Positions 1-7,610 of a DNA stretch of 27,998 nt are shown here, piece after piece. Source of the stretch: a virus; the IMG/VR virus record IMGVR_UViG_3300042923_001398, positions 1 through 27,998 of that record; one strand, given 5' to 3'. A program made the position numbers and the translations under genes. Within the stretch, counting starts at the first letter, position 1; every line of letters starts with the position of its first letter. Below the pieces are notes generated by a model that made no database searches, was not told the DNA's origin, and saw only the letters and a program-made list of their open reading frames with translations.

Positions 1-2
1 AA

Positions 3-21
3 TGTAAAGTTGACCTTTACA
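3..21. promoter_or_regulatory. Inverted repeat overlapping a possible promoter
   Basis: Two perfect 7-base arms, TGTAAAG and CTTTACA, flank the 5-base spacer TTGAC. The spacer and the start of the right arm contain TTGACC (10-15), a good -35 hexamer. A -10-like TTATAT lies at 34-39, 18 bases further on. A repressor or activator bound to the dyad would therefore sit on the -35 box. The site is about 165 bases upstream of the first clear gene (start at 185). Operator function is inferred from geometry only; the cognate regulator is not in the window. Confidence 0.4.
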
Positions 22-184
22 ATATTATCGGACTTATATAGAAGAAAACCTTTGAAACGAATTTTACACAATTATAAGATATGACAAATTCAAATATGTA
101 TTTATCCCCCTACCTATTATGTTATTTTCATTGAAAATATTGGAATATTGTGGTAGAATTAGTAGAAAGAAGGGGGTATTATAT

Positions 185-865
185 ATGTTGGAAGTTTCTA
201 GAAGAAGTGAATTGGGTGTACTGGCACATTACGAAAAATATTGTGTGGAAAATAAGTTAGTAGCAAGTGATGAATGTCCTGTTTGCGGATATAGAATTCT
301 GCCTGAGATTGTTTGCGAACTTAAAACAAGTGATAATATAACAAAGTATATTGTTTTAACATGTCCTAAATGTAAAAAATTATATGTCGAAGAAATTCAT
401 TATAGTATTATGAATCGCAAGTATTATAGATTTGATACTTTTCCTAAAATACCAAAGGAAGTGGCATTTAATGATATAATTATTAATGTATCAGAAAAAT
501 TTGTAGAGATATATAATCAAGCAAATAAAGCCGAAGTATATAATTTAAAAGAAATTTCTGGTATAGGATATAGAAAGGCTTTAGAATTTTTGATAAAAGA
601 TTATTTAAAAGGTAAATTATCTTCAGAAAGAAGTCAAGAAATTGAAGATAAATTACTGGGTAAATGTATTAGCGAATTAATAGAAAATGAAAATATTAAG
701 AAAGTTGCTAAGGGTGCAACTTGGATAGGTAACGATGAAACCCATTATACAAGAAAATGGGAAGATAAAGATATAACCGATTTAAAAAATCTAATTAATT
801 TAACTGTTCAATGGATTATATTAGAAAAAATGACAGAGGCTTATCAGGATGATATGAATTTATAA
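185..865 (+). CDS. Zinc-ribbon protein with DUF4145-like C-terminal domain
   Basis: This is a 226-residue protein. I place the start at the ATG at 185, not the upstream ATG at 119, because GAAGGGGG lies just before 185 and no ribosome site precedes 119. The N-terminal third has two CxxC knuckles (CPVC at residues 31-34, CPKC at 60-63), a zinc-ribbon pattern. The C-terminal half has the helical features of DUF4145: a segment around ALEFLIKDYL, then GNDETHY and a closing helix with TVQWI. DUF4145 domains are often found in restriction/defence and mobile-element proteins, where they are thought to serve nucleic-acid-linked or regulatory roles; the exact role here is unknown. It is the first gene visible and stands apart from the late operon. 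The family call is from memory of the pattern. Confidence 0.65.
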   Translation: MLEVSRRSELGVLAHYEKYCVENKLVASDECPVCGYRILPEIVCELKTSDNITKYIVLTCPKCKKLYVEEIHYSIMNRKYYRFDTFPKIPKEVAFNDIIINVSEKFVEIYNQANKAEVYNLKEISGIGYRKALEFLIKDYLKGKLSSERSQEIEDKLLGKCISELIENENIKKVAKGATWIGNDETHYTRKWEDKDITDLKNLINLTVQWIILEKMTEAYQDDMNL

Positions 866-920
866 AGTTTAATTTTGTATATTAATTGATTTAGTTTTCT
901 CTAGACATGGAGGGCGAAAT

Positions 921-1211
921 ATGAAGTATGTAAATGAATATAATGATTTAATTAATAAAAGGAAAAAGGATATAACAGATATAGAATCGAAGATACCTGA
1001 ATTAGAGATTGAAATACGTTCTTTAGAAGCGGAAATAAATTTTTATAATGCATGTGCATCAAAAGTTGATCAGAGACGTTACAGTTATCTAAGTAACGAA
1101 ACCAGTAATAAATTGGTAAAAAAAAATAATGATCTGAGGACGGCCAAGGCAAATATAAAAACATTAAGCAACGAGATTATAATATTGAATGAGCTGGTTG
1201 AAAATAATTAG
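921..1211 (+). CDS. Small coiled-coil phage protein, function unknown
   Basis: This is a 96-residue hydrophilic protein with GGAGGG six bases before its ATG. Nearly the whole length reads as two charged helices with heptad-like spacing of Ile and Leu. The first runs from about residue 15 to 45 (IESKIPELEIEIRSLEAEI), the second from about 65 to 95. They are joined by a short polar stretch containing DQRRYSYLS. This pattern suggests an antiparallel coiled-coil hairpin. There is no signal peptide, membrane segment or catalytic motif. It follows the zinc-ribbon gene by 55 bases and precedes a dyad and micro-ORF. An ORF on the opposite strand at 952-1164 is its shadow. I do not recognise the family. 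Confidence 0.6.
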   Translation: MKYVNEYNDLINKRKKDITDIESKIPELEIEIRSLEAEINFYNACASKVDQRRYSYLSNETSNKLVKKNNDLRTAKANIKTLSNEIIILNELVENN

Positions 1212-1245
1212 ATACATCAATTAAAATTTATCTCACTCCTATGTA

Positions 1246-1270
1246 TGTAATATCATAGAATAATATTACA
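1246..1270. promoter_or_regulatory. Inverted repeat upstream of the 20-residue micro-ORF
   Basis: Perfect 8-base arms TGTAATAT (1246-1253) and ATATTACA (1263-1270) are separated by 9 bases. The dyad sits 37 bases before the micro-ORF start and just upstream of an AT-rich stretch with a -10-like TATTAT. It could be an operator. It is too AT-rich and lacks a T-tract in the right place to be a convincing terminator for the gene ending at 1211. Confidence 0.3.
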
Positions 1271-1306
1271 AATAACGGTATTATAAACATTAAACGGAGG
1301 TGCATT

Positions 1307-1369
1307 ATGGCTAGAATTAGCAAAATACATAAAAATGATAGGGATAAGAAAATAGAGGATATGCAATAA
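1307..1369 (+). CDS. 20-residue basic micro-ORF
   Basis: The reading frame MARISKIHKNDRDKKIEDMQ opens seven bases after a strong ACGGAGG ribosome site and ends at TAA 1367-1369. The peptide is highly charged (about nine basic residues counting His) with no hydrophobic segment. A dyad precedes it and a strong intrinsic terminator follows 14 bases downstream, so it looks like a complete, separately ended small transcription unit and not a random ORF. Such short phage reading frames can be leader peptides or small regulatory proteins; no function can be assigned. Support is the ribosome site and the flanking signals. Confidence 0.45.
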   Translation: MARISKIHKNDRDKKIEDMQ

Positions 1370-1383
1370 ATAATTACTGACAT

Positions 1384-1413
1384 AAAAAAGCATCGAGTCA
1401 TCGGTGCTTTTTT
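1384..1413 (+). terminator. Intrinsic terminator after the micro-ORF
   Basis: GCATCGA (1390-1396) pairs with TCGGTGC (1401-1407), including one T-G pair, around the tetraloop GTCA. The stem is extended by six A before and six T after, giving a 13-pair hairpin that ends in a T-tract. The A and T runs on both sides mean it could work in both directions. It separates the accessory genes on the left from the Cys-rich gene and late operon on the right. Confidence 0.85.
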
Positions 1414-1445
1414 AATACAATGAAATATATAGGGATGGTGGACCT

Positions 1446-1622
1446 ATGAAGATATACAAGGTGGTTGCAGATAAGAGACCAAAGAATTGCATTGAATGTC
1501 CAATGATGGGTAAGTACCAGTGCGGGGAAGAACATAAGGTCCAAGCAACGAGTGGAAGTGCTTTCTATGAAAAAATTCCTGATATGAGATGCTTAATAAA
1601 GGAATCCGGAATACAACACTAA
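1446..1622 (+). CDS. Small Cys-rich phage protein (58 residues)
   Basis: The protein starts at an ATG after GGATGGTGG. It has four cysteines in the order CIEC (residues 15-18), C26 and C49, and a histidine at 30, which could coordinate a metal. The N-terminus MKIYKVVADKRPKNC resembles small single-domain proteins seen just upstream of terminase genes in clostridial phages, which are annotated as hypothetical. There is no HNH motif (no conserved His-Asn-His), so it is not the HNH nuclease often found in this position. It lies between the terminator at 1384-1413 and the putative cos region. Its ending at 1622 overlaps a spurious frame at 1589-1807. Function unknown. Confidence 0.55.
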   Translation: MKIYKVVADKRPKNCIECPMMGKYQCGEEHKVQATSGSAFYEKIPDMRCLIKESGIQH

Positions 1623-1639
1623 TAAATCATAGATACATA

Positions 1640-1767
1640 ACAATTAATAGGTTCTTCCAGAGGCTCAAAAAGCCTTGCGGTTCTATCGAGCCCAAGATAT
1701 CGCTAGGGACTAAATTAAAAAAATTTAAATTACCATTTCCGTTTTTCAAGATTAGGAGGCATGAATT
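1640..1767. other. Candidate cos / packaging-start region
   Basis: This is a non-coding gap immediately before the Nu1-type small terminase gene, the place where lambda-type phages keep cos. It holds a direct repeat GGTTCT (1650-1655 and 1679-1684) flanking a short hairpin (AGGCT 1661-1665 with AGCCT 1671-1675). A relatively GC-rich stretch follows to about 1710, then an A/T-rich segment, then the AGGAGG site of terS. GpA-type terminases cut cos and bind flanking repeats. No cos consensus can be recognised directly, so the call rests on position and composition. Confidence 0.35.
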
Positions 1768-2367
1768 ATGGCAGATACAGAAAAGGTTGACGATATATCG
1801 AGAATAACGGTGTCAGCTGGTGTGCTTAGTAAGATCATCGGAGTAAGTGACAGAAGAATAAGACAATTAGCTGATGAGGGAATCCTGACTAAGGTTTCAT
1901 CCGGTCGATATAATCTCCAGGAATGCTTGCACAGCTATATATTAAATCTAAGGGTAGCGAACGATGCTGCTAAGTCTCCGGAGCTGGAGGATAAACTTGA
2001 TTATGGTCTAGAGAAAGCGATGCATGAGAGGGTGAAGAGGCATATTACAGAATTACACTATGCACTTATGAAAGGAATTGTACACAAGTCCGAGGATGTT
2101 GAGGCGGTTATGACCAATATGCTTACTAACTTCAAGACGAAGATAATGAACCTTCCATCGAAGCTCACTCCCATGCTGGTGAATAGAGCAGATAAAAAGT
2201 ATGTTCTTGATCTATTATCATATGAATTTAGAGAAGTTCTTGAGGAATTGTCTGTATATAATGCCAGTGACTTCTATAGTGATGATTATGTTGACATCGA
2301 TGAAGAGGATCCAGATGATGATATGATATTTGATAATATTGAGGATGATGCAGATGAAGAAAGTTGA
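1768..2367 (+). CDS. terS: Terminase small subunit, Nu1-like
   Basis: This 199-residue protein is preceded by TTAGGAGG. Residues about 17-60 form a winged-helix DNA-binding start typical of lambda Nu1: a segment with LSKIIGVSDRRIRQLADEG and then NLQECLHSYI, which matches the 'sequence recognition then coding of one helical extension' pattern of that family. The middle is helical and mediates assembly and contact with the large subunit in the family. The C-terminus is extremely acidic (about 20 Asp/Glu in the last 35 residues). In the family it binds cos DNA and regulates the large subunit. It overlaps terL by 14 bases if terL starts at 2354, which suggests translational coupling. Confidence 0.88.
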   Translation: MADTEKVDDISRITVSAGVLSKIIGVSDRRIRQLADEGILTKVSSGRYNLQECLHSYILNLRVANDAAKSPELEDKLDYGLEKAMHERVKRHITELHYALMKGIVHKSEDVEAVMTNMLTNFKTKIMNLPSKLTPMLVNRADKKYVLDLLSYEFREVLEELSVYNASDFYSDDYVDIDEEDPDDDMIFDNIEDDADEES

Positions 2368-4222
2368 TTTTCGGACAATCACATTATTTCATAATATAGC
2401 TAAGATACTGTCGCCACCTCCGATGCTATTAGTTAGTGATTGGGCCGATGAATATAGGAAGCTATCACCAGAGGCATCGGCTGAACCAGGTCAATGGCAT
2501 ACAAGCCGAGCAGAATTCCAGAGAGAGATCATGAATTCCGTTAATGATCCAACTATTCAGGATATTGTTATCAAATCCAGTGCGCAGGTGGGTAAAACGG
2601 AAGTAATATTGAACATCTGTGGATACTTTATAGATTATGAGCCTGCCTCTATTATGGTAATTCAACCTACGATTGATATGGGAGAGACCTTCAGCAAGGA
2701 CCGACTAGCACCTATGATAAGAGATACCGATGTATTGAAAGCCAAGGTCAAAGAACCAAGGACCAAGGACAGTGATAATACGATACTTCATAAGAAGTTT
2801 CCCGGTGGTCATATCACCATCTCAGGAGCCAACTCGTCTGCTAGCTTAGCTTCCAGACCAATACGGATCCTTCTATGTGATGAGATAGATAGATATCCTG
2901 CAAGTGCCGGTACGGAAGGTGATCCGGTAAAGCTGGGAGAGAAGAGAACTACTACCTTCTGGAACCGAAAGAGAATTAAAGTATCTACTCCTACAATAGC
3001 CGGTTATTCCAAGATAGATAAGGAATTTATGCTAGGTACCAGGGAAGAATGGAGTGTGCAATGCCCTCATTGTGGTAAGTATCAAGCATATGAATTCAAG
3101 CGAATTGTATTTGATACAGTTGAAATGAAATGCTTATATTGCAACGAGGCATTTAGTGAAGTAGATTGGAAATCACAGCCTCACAAATGGATCGCAGCTA
3201 ACCCAAATGTGAAACGTATAAGAAGTTTTCATCTCAATGAGCTTTGCTCTCCATGGAAGCCATGGGATGATATCATAGAGGACTTCAGAAAGGCTAATGA
3301 TGATTACAAGAAGACCGGGTCAACAGAATCCCTAAAGGTTTTCATCAATACCTCCTTGGGTGAAACATGGGAAGAAAAAGGGGATGGGGCTGATGATGAA
3401 GACCTGATCAAGAGGAGAGAGATATATAATGCGGAGCTACCAGACGGTTTATTGATGATAACGGCCGGAGTCGATGTTCAAGATGATAGACTTGAGATTG
3501 AGGTTGTTGGATGGGCCAGAGAATATGAGAGCTGGGGAATATTTAAGAAGGTAATTAATAAGAGCCCTCAGATAGATGATACCTGGAGAGAACTTGAAGA
3601 GATCTATGATACTGAGATGTATTTTAAAAGTGGATCAGGATTAATGATTGCTTCTATGTGTATCGATACCGGTGGGCATCACACCAATATGGTTTATAAA
3701 TTCATTAAGGCTATGGCTAAGAAGAATAAGAATATCTTTGGAATTAAGGGATACGCCAATACACCGGGTATCCCTTTAATTTATAAGAAAACAAAGGTAG
3801 ATATCAAGAATTCCAAGGGAGTTGTAATTGATCACACAGATATCTGGATCCTTGGTGTTGATGCCGGGAAGGAAGATATCATTGGAAGACTGAAGATCAC
3901 AGAGCGTGGTGCCGGATATTGCCACTTCCCATCCAATAAGGATAGAGGTTATGACCAGACTTATATGCAGGGTATTACATCGGAAGAAAAGGTACAGAAA
4001 TTAGTCAAGAATAAGTTGAAGACGGTGTGGGTGAAGAAAGCAGGTGTCAGAAATGAGCCCCTTGACCTTCGTAATTATGCATATGCTGCAGTCGAAATTC
4101 TTAATCCGAATTGGACCAGCCTAGAGAAGAAGGTAGAGAACGGAATTAACTATATGAAAAAGTCGGCTTCTCCTGCGAAGAAAAGGGTATCAGGAGTCAG
4201 AAATAGAGGAATTGAGGTATAA
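2354..4222 (+). CDS. terL: Terminase large subunit, GpA-like
   Basis: The protein has 622 residues from the ATG at 2354, chosen because GAGG (2341-2344) is nine bases upstream; other in-frame ATGs at 2330, 2345 and 2348 are possible. It is the packaging motor ATPase and cos-cleaving nuclease. The Walker A-like SSAQVGKTE is at about residues 75-83 and Walker B LLCDEID at about 173-179. A zinc knuckle pair CPHC (237-240) and CLYC (260-263) follows, then the nuclease-domain start GVDVQDDRLE near 372 with its metal-binding aspartate, and CIDTGGHHT further on. This order matches the phage lambda GpA family. It is followed after three bases by the connector gene. Confidence 0.95.
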   Translation: MKKVDFRTITLFHNIAKILSPPPMLLVSDWADEYRKLSPEASAEPGQWHTSRAEFQREIMNSVNDPTIQDIVIKSSAQVGKTEVILNICGYFIDYEPASIMVIQPTIDMGETFSKDRLAPMIRDTDVLKAKVKEPRTKDSDNTILHKKFPGGHITISGANSSASLASRPIRILLCDEIDRYPASAGTEGDPVKLGEKRTTTFWNRKRIKVSTPTIAGYSKIDKEFMLGTREEWSVQCPHCGKYQAYEFKRIVFDTVEMKCLYCNEAFSEVDWKSQPHKWIAANPNVKRIRSFHLNELCSPWKPWDDIIEDFRKANDDYKKTGSTESLKVFINTSLGETWEEKGDGADDEDLIKRREIYNAELPDGLLMITAGVDVQDDRLEIEVVGWAREYESWGIFKKVINKSPQIDDTWRELEEIYDTEMYFKSGSGLMIASMCIDTGGHHTNMVYKFIKAMAKKNKNIFGIKGYANTPGIPLIYKKTKVDIKNSKGVVIDHTDIWILGVDAGKEDIIGRLKITERGAGYCHFPSNKDRGYDQTYMQGITSEEKVQKLVKNKLKTVWVKKAGVRNEPLDLRNYAYAAVEILNPNWTSLEKKVENGINYMKKSASPAKKRVSGVRNRGIEV

Positions 4223-4225
4223 ATC

Positions 4226-4465
4226 ATGAATAGTTCAGATAAAATCAGGCTTGATACATACAAATCTAGATTGTTGCAATATTACGCAGCCGAAGAGAAG
4301 ATCTTAGAAGGTCAAGCGTATTCAATTGGATCGAGAAGCTTGACCAGGGCTAACCTGAGCGAAGTCAAGTCTCAGATCAAGGAGCTGGAAGCGAAGATAT
4401 ATGCATTAGAGACCAGAGGAACTACCAGAAGAAAAGTAGCACGAATTATTCCAAGAGACTTCTAA
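4226..4465 (+). CDS. gpW / DUF6148-like head-tail connector protein
   Basis: This 79-residue helical protein lies between terL and the portal gene, the exact place of lambda W. It has the features of the small gpW-like family often annotated DUF6148: an N-terminal helix with AAEEKILEG, a beta turn with SIGSRSLTRANL, and a C-terminal helix with KSQIKELEAKI, ending in a basic Arg-rich tail. In lambda, gpW plugs the portal after packaging and prepares it for tail attachment. The starting ATG is three bases after the terL stop, and its ribosome site lies in the end of terL (GAGGTATAA). Confidence 0.75.
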   Translation: MNSSDKIRLDTYKSRLLQYYAAEEKILEGQAYSIGSRSLTRANLSEVKSQIKELEAKIYALETRGTTRRKVARIIPRDF

Positions 4466-4478
4466 GGAGGATTTGACG

Positions 4479-6065
4479 TTGAATATTATAGATAATTTAT
4501 ATATGCAGCTCAGTCCGGAGAGAGCTCTTCGGAGAGAAATTGCTAGACAGAAGATAAGTATGCTTCAGGGTATAAATGATGTAAGTAATAGTGGTTATGA
4601 TGAAGGTGGAGCCAGTAGAAGAAAAAATAGTATGAAGGGATGGAACGCACGAAGCTCTTCTCCTCAGAAGGATATTGATCTCAATCTGAACTTGCTCCGG
4701 CAGAGATCCAGAAGCTTGTTTATGACTGCACCGATTGCGCATTCGGCTATTAAGACAAATCGTACTAATGTCATCGGTTCTGGTTTGGTATTAAAATCAA
4801 GGGTTGACTATGAGGCACTAGGTATCACACACGAAGAAGCGGACAAGCTAGAGAAGCAGATTGAGAAAGAATGGGCATTATGGTCTGAGTCTAAGTTATG
4901 TGATAATAATCAGCAGCATAATTTCCTTGAACTACAGCAGATTGCCATTACCTCGTGGCTGATGAATGGGGATTGCTTTGGACTGATCAAATATAAGGAT
5001 GCAACAAAACATATGCCATATCAATTGAGAATTAAGCTCGTTGAAGGCGATAAGATATCAAGTCCGAATTCATATGGCGACTATATTGATCTATCTAGCA
5101 AAACGAAGAATGGTAACCGAATCATTAATGGAGTTGAAATTGACAGTGATGGAGCTGTAATGGCTTACCATGTAGCAAATTCGTATTCGGATGATCAAGA
5201 TGCTGAGATGAAGTGGCAGAGAATAGAGGCATTTGGAACACTTACCGGCAATCCGAATATCCTTCATATGTTTGAAGCGGAGAGGTGTGAACAGTATCGA
5301 GGAGTGCCTTATTTGGCTCCGGTCATTGAAACCCTGAAACAATTAACAAGGTATACGGAAGCTGAGATTATGGCAGCAGTAATCAATGGTTTGTTTTCTG
5401 TCTTCATTACGACAACGGATGGAGAAGAAGGAATTGATTTTAATGGTGTTGATGAGGACAAGGGTAGAGTTGACAGTGAGAATCAGACCTCTTATGAACT
5501 TGGTAATGGCTTAATCAACTATCTACAGCCTGGAGAACATATAGAGATGGCCGATGCAAAAAGACCGAATGTCAATTTTGATGGATTTGTATCTTCCATG
5601 ACAAAATATGTGGGTGCAGCTCTTGAAATACCGGTGGAATTATTGACGAAAAACTTTACTGCATCTTACTCAGCATCGAGGGCAGCACTACTTGAAGCCT
5701 GGAAAGCGTTTCGGATGAGAAGAACATGGTTCTCTAATGACTTCTGTCAGCCGGTATATGAATTATGGTTATCAGAGGCAGTCAGTAAAGGCAGAATAAA
5801 AGCTCCTGGGTTCTTCAATGATCCAATCATCAAGAAAGCATATTGCAGAGCTGAGTGGAATGGTCCGGCACAAGGCCAATTAAATCCTACGGTAGAAGTC
5901 GAAGCTGCTATGAAGAAGGTTGAGAATGGTTTTTCAACTAGAGAAAAGGAGACCATCGAAATGAATGGAGGTAATTTTGACAGCAATGTGGAGCAGCTTC
6001 TGCTGGAAAATCAGAAGATGAGTAAAATCAATATGAATAATCAGGGAGGGAAAGCAAGTGGCTAA
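4479..6065 (+). CDS. Portal protein, lambda GpB family
   Basis: I choose the TTG at 4479 as start (528 residues) because AAGGAGG at 4464-4470 is eight bases away; the TTG at 4473 would be too close. The dodecameric portal is the DNA channel at one capsid vertex and the docking point for terminase and neck. Family features include the early stretch with NLLRQRSRSLFM and AIKTNRTNVIGSG, the central NGDCFGLIKY, ERCEQYRGVPYLAPVIETLKQL (split over residues about 270-290), and SYSASRAALLEAWKAF near 405-420 with the following FxxDFCQPVYELWL. The end overlaps the protease start by eight bases. The acidic, polar C-terminal tail is typical. Confidence 0.93.
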   Translation: MNIIDNLYMQLSPERALRREIARQKISMLQGINDVSNSGYDEGGASRRKNSMKGWNARSSSPQKDIDLNLNLLRQRSRSLFMTAPIAHSAIKTNRTNVIGSGLVLKSRVDYEALGITHEEADKLEKQIEKEWALWSESKLCDNNQQHNFLELQQIAITSWLMNGDCFGLIKYKDATKHMPYQLRIKLVEGDKISSPNSYGDYIDLSSKTKNGNRIINGVEIDSDGAVMAYHVANSYSDDQDAEMKWQRIEAFGTLTGNPNILHMFEAERCEQYRGVPYLAPVIETLKQLTRYTEAEIMAAVINGLFSVFITTTDGEEGIDFNGVDEDKGRVDSENQTSYELGNGLINYLQPGEHIEMADAKRPNVNFDGFVSSMTKYVGAALEIPVELLTKNFTASYSASRAALLEAWKAFRMRRTWFSNDFCQPVYELWLSEAVSKGRIKAPGFFNDPIIKKAYCRAEWNGPAQGQLNPTVEVEAAMKKVENGFSTREKETIEMNGGNFDSNVEQLLLENQKMSKINMNNQGGKASG

Positions 6066-7206
6066 AAAAATAAGTATTAAGGGAGTAATCATCAAGAACG
6101 AGTATAAATGGGCATATGATTGGTTTGGATGGGATGCAACTTGCCCGAAGGACATCTCATCAGTGCTTGATGAAGTCAATGGTACCGAGGATATTATTAT
6201 TGAGATGAATAGTGGTGGTGGCAGTGTCATACCGGCTCATGAAATCTATACTGCGATTGCCTCCTATGAGGGGAATATTGAGATACATGTGGTCGGCATG
6301 TCAGGGAGTGCTGCTTCTGAGATATTAATGGCTTGCAAAAGCTTGATCAGTCCGGTGGCATCGATCATGATACATAATTGCTCAACAGATGCCAGTGGTG
6401 ATTACCGGGATATGGATAGTACCTCTCAGATGCTACAGGCAATCAATCAAGGGATCAGGAACGCTTATAAAGCGAAGACCGGATTAAGTGATGATAAATT
6501 GATTGAGCTTATGGATAAAACCACTTGGTTGAGTGCACAAGATGCTTTGGAATATGGTTTTGTCGATGGCATCATGGTATTTGATAGAGGAAAAGAACCG
6601 GCCAATGCGGTGAATAACATGAGTCAGAGCAATCTGTTATCACCCTTCAATACACCAAGATACTTAAGCAGTGAAGATATCAGTAAACTGCAAAGCATGA
6701 TCAATCTGAATGAAGTAAGAAACATCAATACCGAAAATATCAAGCCTGCCGAACAGCAAATTATAGATGCTGAACAGCAGGCTTGTGTTTTAGATAATAA
6801 TCTTAATAAAGGAGGACATAACATGAATTTATCAGAGTTACTTAATGAGCATCCCGAAATCAATGACGAAGTGGAAGCTTTAAAAGTTACTGCAAAGCAG
6901 GAGGGTGTAGTTGAAGAAAGAAGCAGATTACAGGCAATTGATAATATAGCTGCTTCGGTACCTAAGGACATGCTTGATAAAGCCAAGTATACCGAGGTAA
7001 CTAATGCTTCGGATCTGGCTTTAAAAGTTATCTCTGAAACTGCTGCAAGTGGTAAGAATTATTTTGCAAGTGCAGTGGAGGACAGCAATGCTTCCGGTGT
7101 GAACAAAGTGAAGGCATCAACGCAAACTTCGGAAGAGGATTCCGAGGATGCCTTGATCAATTATGCTGTTAATGCAGCAAATGCAAAGAGAAAGGAGCGA
7201 AAGTAA
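6058..7206 (+). CDS. Head maturation protease (ClpP/S49-like) with C-terminal scaffold domain
   Basis: The GTG start at 6058 follows CAGGGAGGG and overlaps the portal end. Residues 1-190 form a ClpP-like fold: the oxyanion strand with NSGGGSV at 51-57, the nucleophile in GMSGSAASE (Ser87 expected), MIHN with catalytic His106, and TTWLSAQDALEYGFVDGI closing the domain. The C-terminal third (residues about 256-382) is a charged helical region that starts at an in-frame ATG with its own AGGAGG, so it can also be made alone as scaffold. The organisation matches lambda C/Nu3. In the family the protease trims scaffold and itself inside the procapsid. Confidence 0.93.
   Translation: MAKKISIKGVIIKNEYKWAYDWFGWDATCPKDISSVLDEVNGTEDIIIEMNSGGGSVIPAHEIYTAIASYEGNIEIHVVGMSGSAASEILMACKSLISPVASIMIHNCSTDASGDYRDMDSTSQMLQAINQGIRNAYKAKTGLSDDKLIELMDKTTWLSAQDALEYGFVDGIMVFDRGKEPANAVNNMSQSNLLSPFNTPRYLSSEDISKLQSMINLNEVRNINTENIKPAEQQIIDAEQQACVLDNNLNKGGHNMNLSELLNEHPEINDEVEALKVTAKQEGVVEERSRLQAIDNIAASVPKDMLDKAKYTEVTNASDLALKVISETAASGKNYFASAVEDSNASGVNKVKASTQTSEEDSEDALINYAVNAANAKRKERK
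6823..7206 (+). CDS. Nested scaffold protein (Nu3-like), internal in-frame start
   Basis: An ATG at 6823 lies in the same frame as the protease gene (codon 256) and is preceded by AAAGGAGG (GGAGG 6811-6815, spacing seven). It would yield a separate 127-residue protein from MNLSELLNEHPE to the shared C-terminus. The product is acidic and helical (QEGVVEERSRLQAIDNIAAS region), as expected of phage scaffolds, and is the region retained after the protease domain. Lambda makes Nu3 from an internal start in gene C in the same way. The internal ribosome site is seen; expression is inferred. Confidence 0.75.
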   Translation: MNLSELLNEHPEINDEVEALKVTAKQEGVVEERSRLQAIDNIAASVPKDMLDKAKYTEVTNASDLALKVISETAASGKNYFASAVEDSNASGVNKVKASTQTSEEDSEDALINYAVNAANAKRKERK

Positions 7207-7208
7207 TT

Positions 7209-7592
7209 ATGGAATTATTAAACAATAAAAGTTATGACGTGATGCCTGATAAGCTGATCATTGATTTCAGACATCCGCTAGATATTAAGACGGTTCAGGT
7301 GGCTGCAAATCAAGGGACACTTAAGAGAGGAACTGTATTATCGATTGTTGAGCCTACTCTCGATTATGTAGTTTTTGGCTCCGCTTTAACAGCAGGGCAG
7401 ACAGCAAAGGCAAACTGCATTATTGCTGATGATGTTCTAACTACTGCTACTGATCCAAAAATAACAGTGGTTGTATATATCTCCGGCAACTTCAACAAGA
7501 ATGAGCTGATTATTGCTGAGGGCAGTACTCTCGATGCAGCTCAGGTTGAGAATCTGAGAAATGCCGGTATCTTTGTAACAAGTTCAATATAA
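7209..7592 (+). CDS. Head decoration protein, lambda gpD-like
   Basis: This 127-residue protein sits directly before the capsid gene. The segment with QVAANQGTLKRGTVLS is the characteristic start of the gpD fold, and the middle with ADDVLTTATDPKITVVVYISG and the end EGSTLDAAQVENLRNAGIF match the beta-tulip head decoration family. In lambda, gpD trimers bind the expanded capsid at local threefold points and stabilise it against internal DNA pressure. Its presence predicts a full-length genome packed tightly. The ribosome site is AAGGAGCGAAAG, spanning the end of the protease gene. Confidence 0.88.
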   Translation: MELLNNKSYDVMPDKLIIDFRHPLDIKTVQVAANQGTLKRGTVLSIVEPTLDYVVFGSALTAGQTAKANCIIADDVLTTATDPKITVVVYISGNFNKNELIIAEGSTLDAAQVENLRNAGIFVTSSI

Positions 7593-7610
7593 TTTAAGGA
7601 GGATAAGAAC

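Noticed and set aside
119-184. Longer N-terminus for the DUF4145-like protein from ATG 119
   Set aside because: No ribosome site before 119, whereas GAAGGGGG stands directly before ATG 185.
952-1164. Opposite-strand frame over the coiled-coil gene
   Set aside because: Shadow of a real gene: no ribosome site, hydrophobic-biased translation typical of antisense of charged helices.
1589-1807. 72-codon frame between the Cys-rich gene and terS
   Set aside because: It overlaps the Cys-rich gene end and the terS start in another frame, has no ribosome site and low-complexity basic content; the gap is better read as a cos/leader region.
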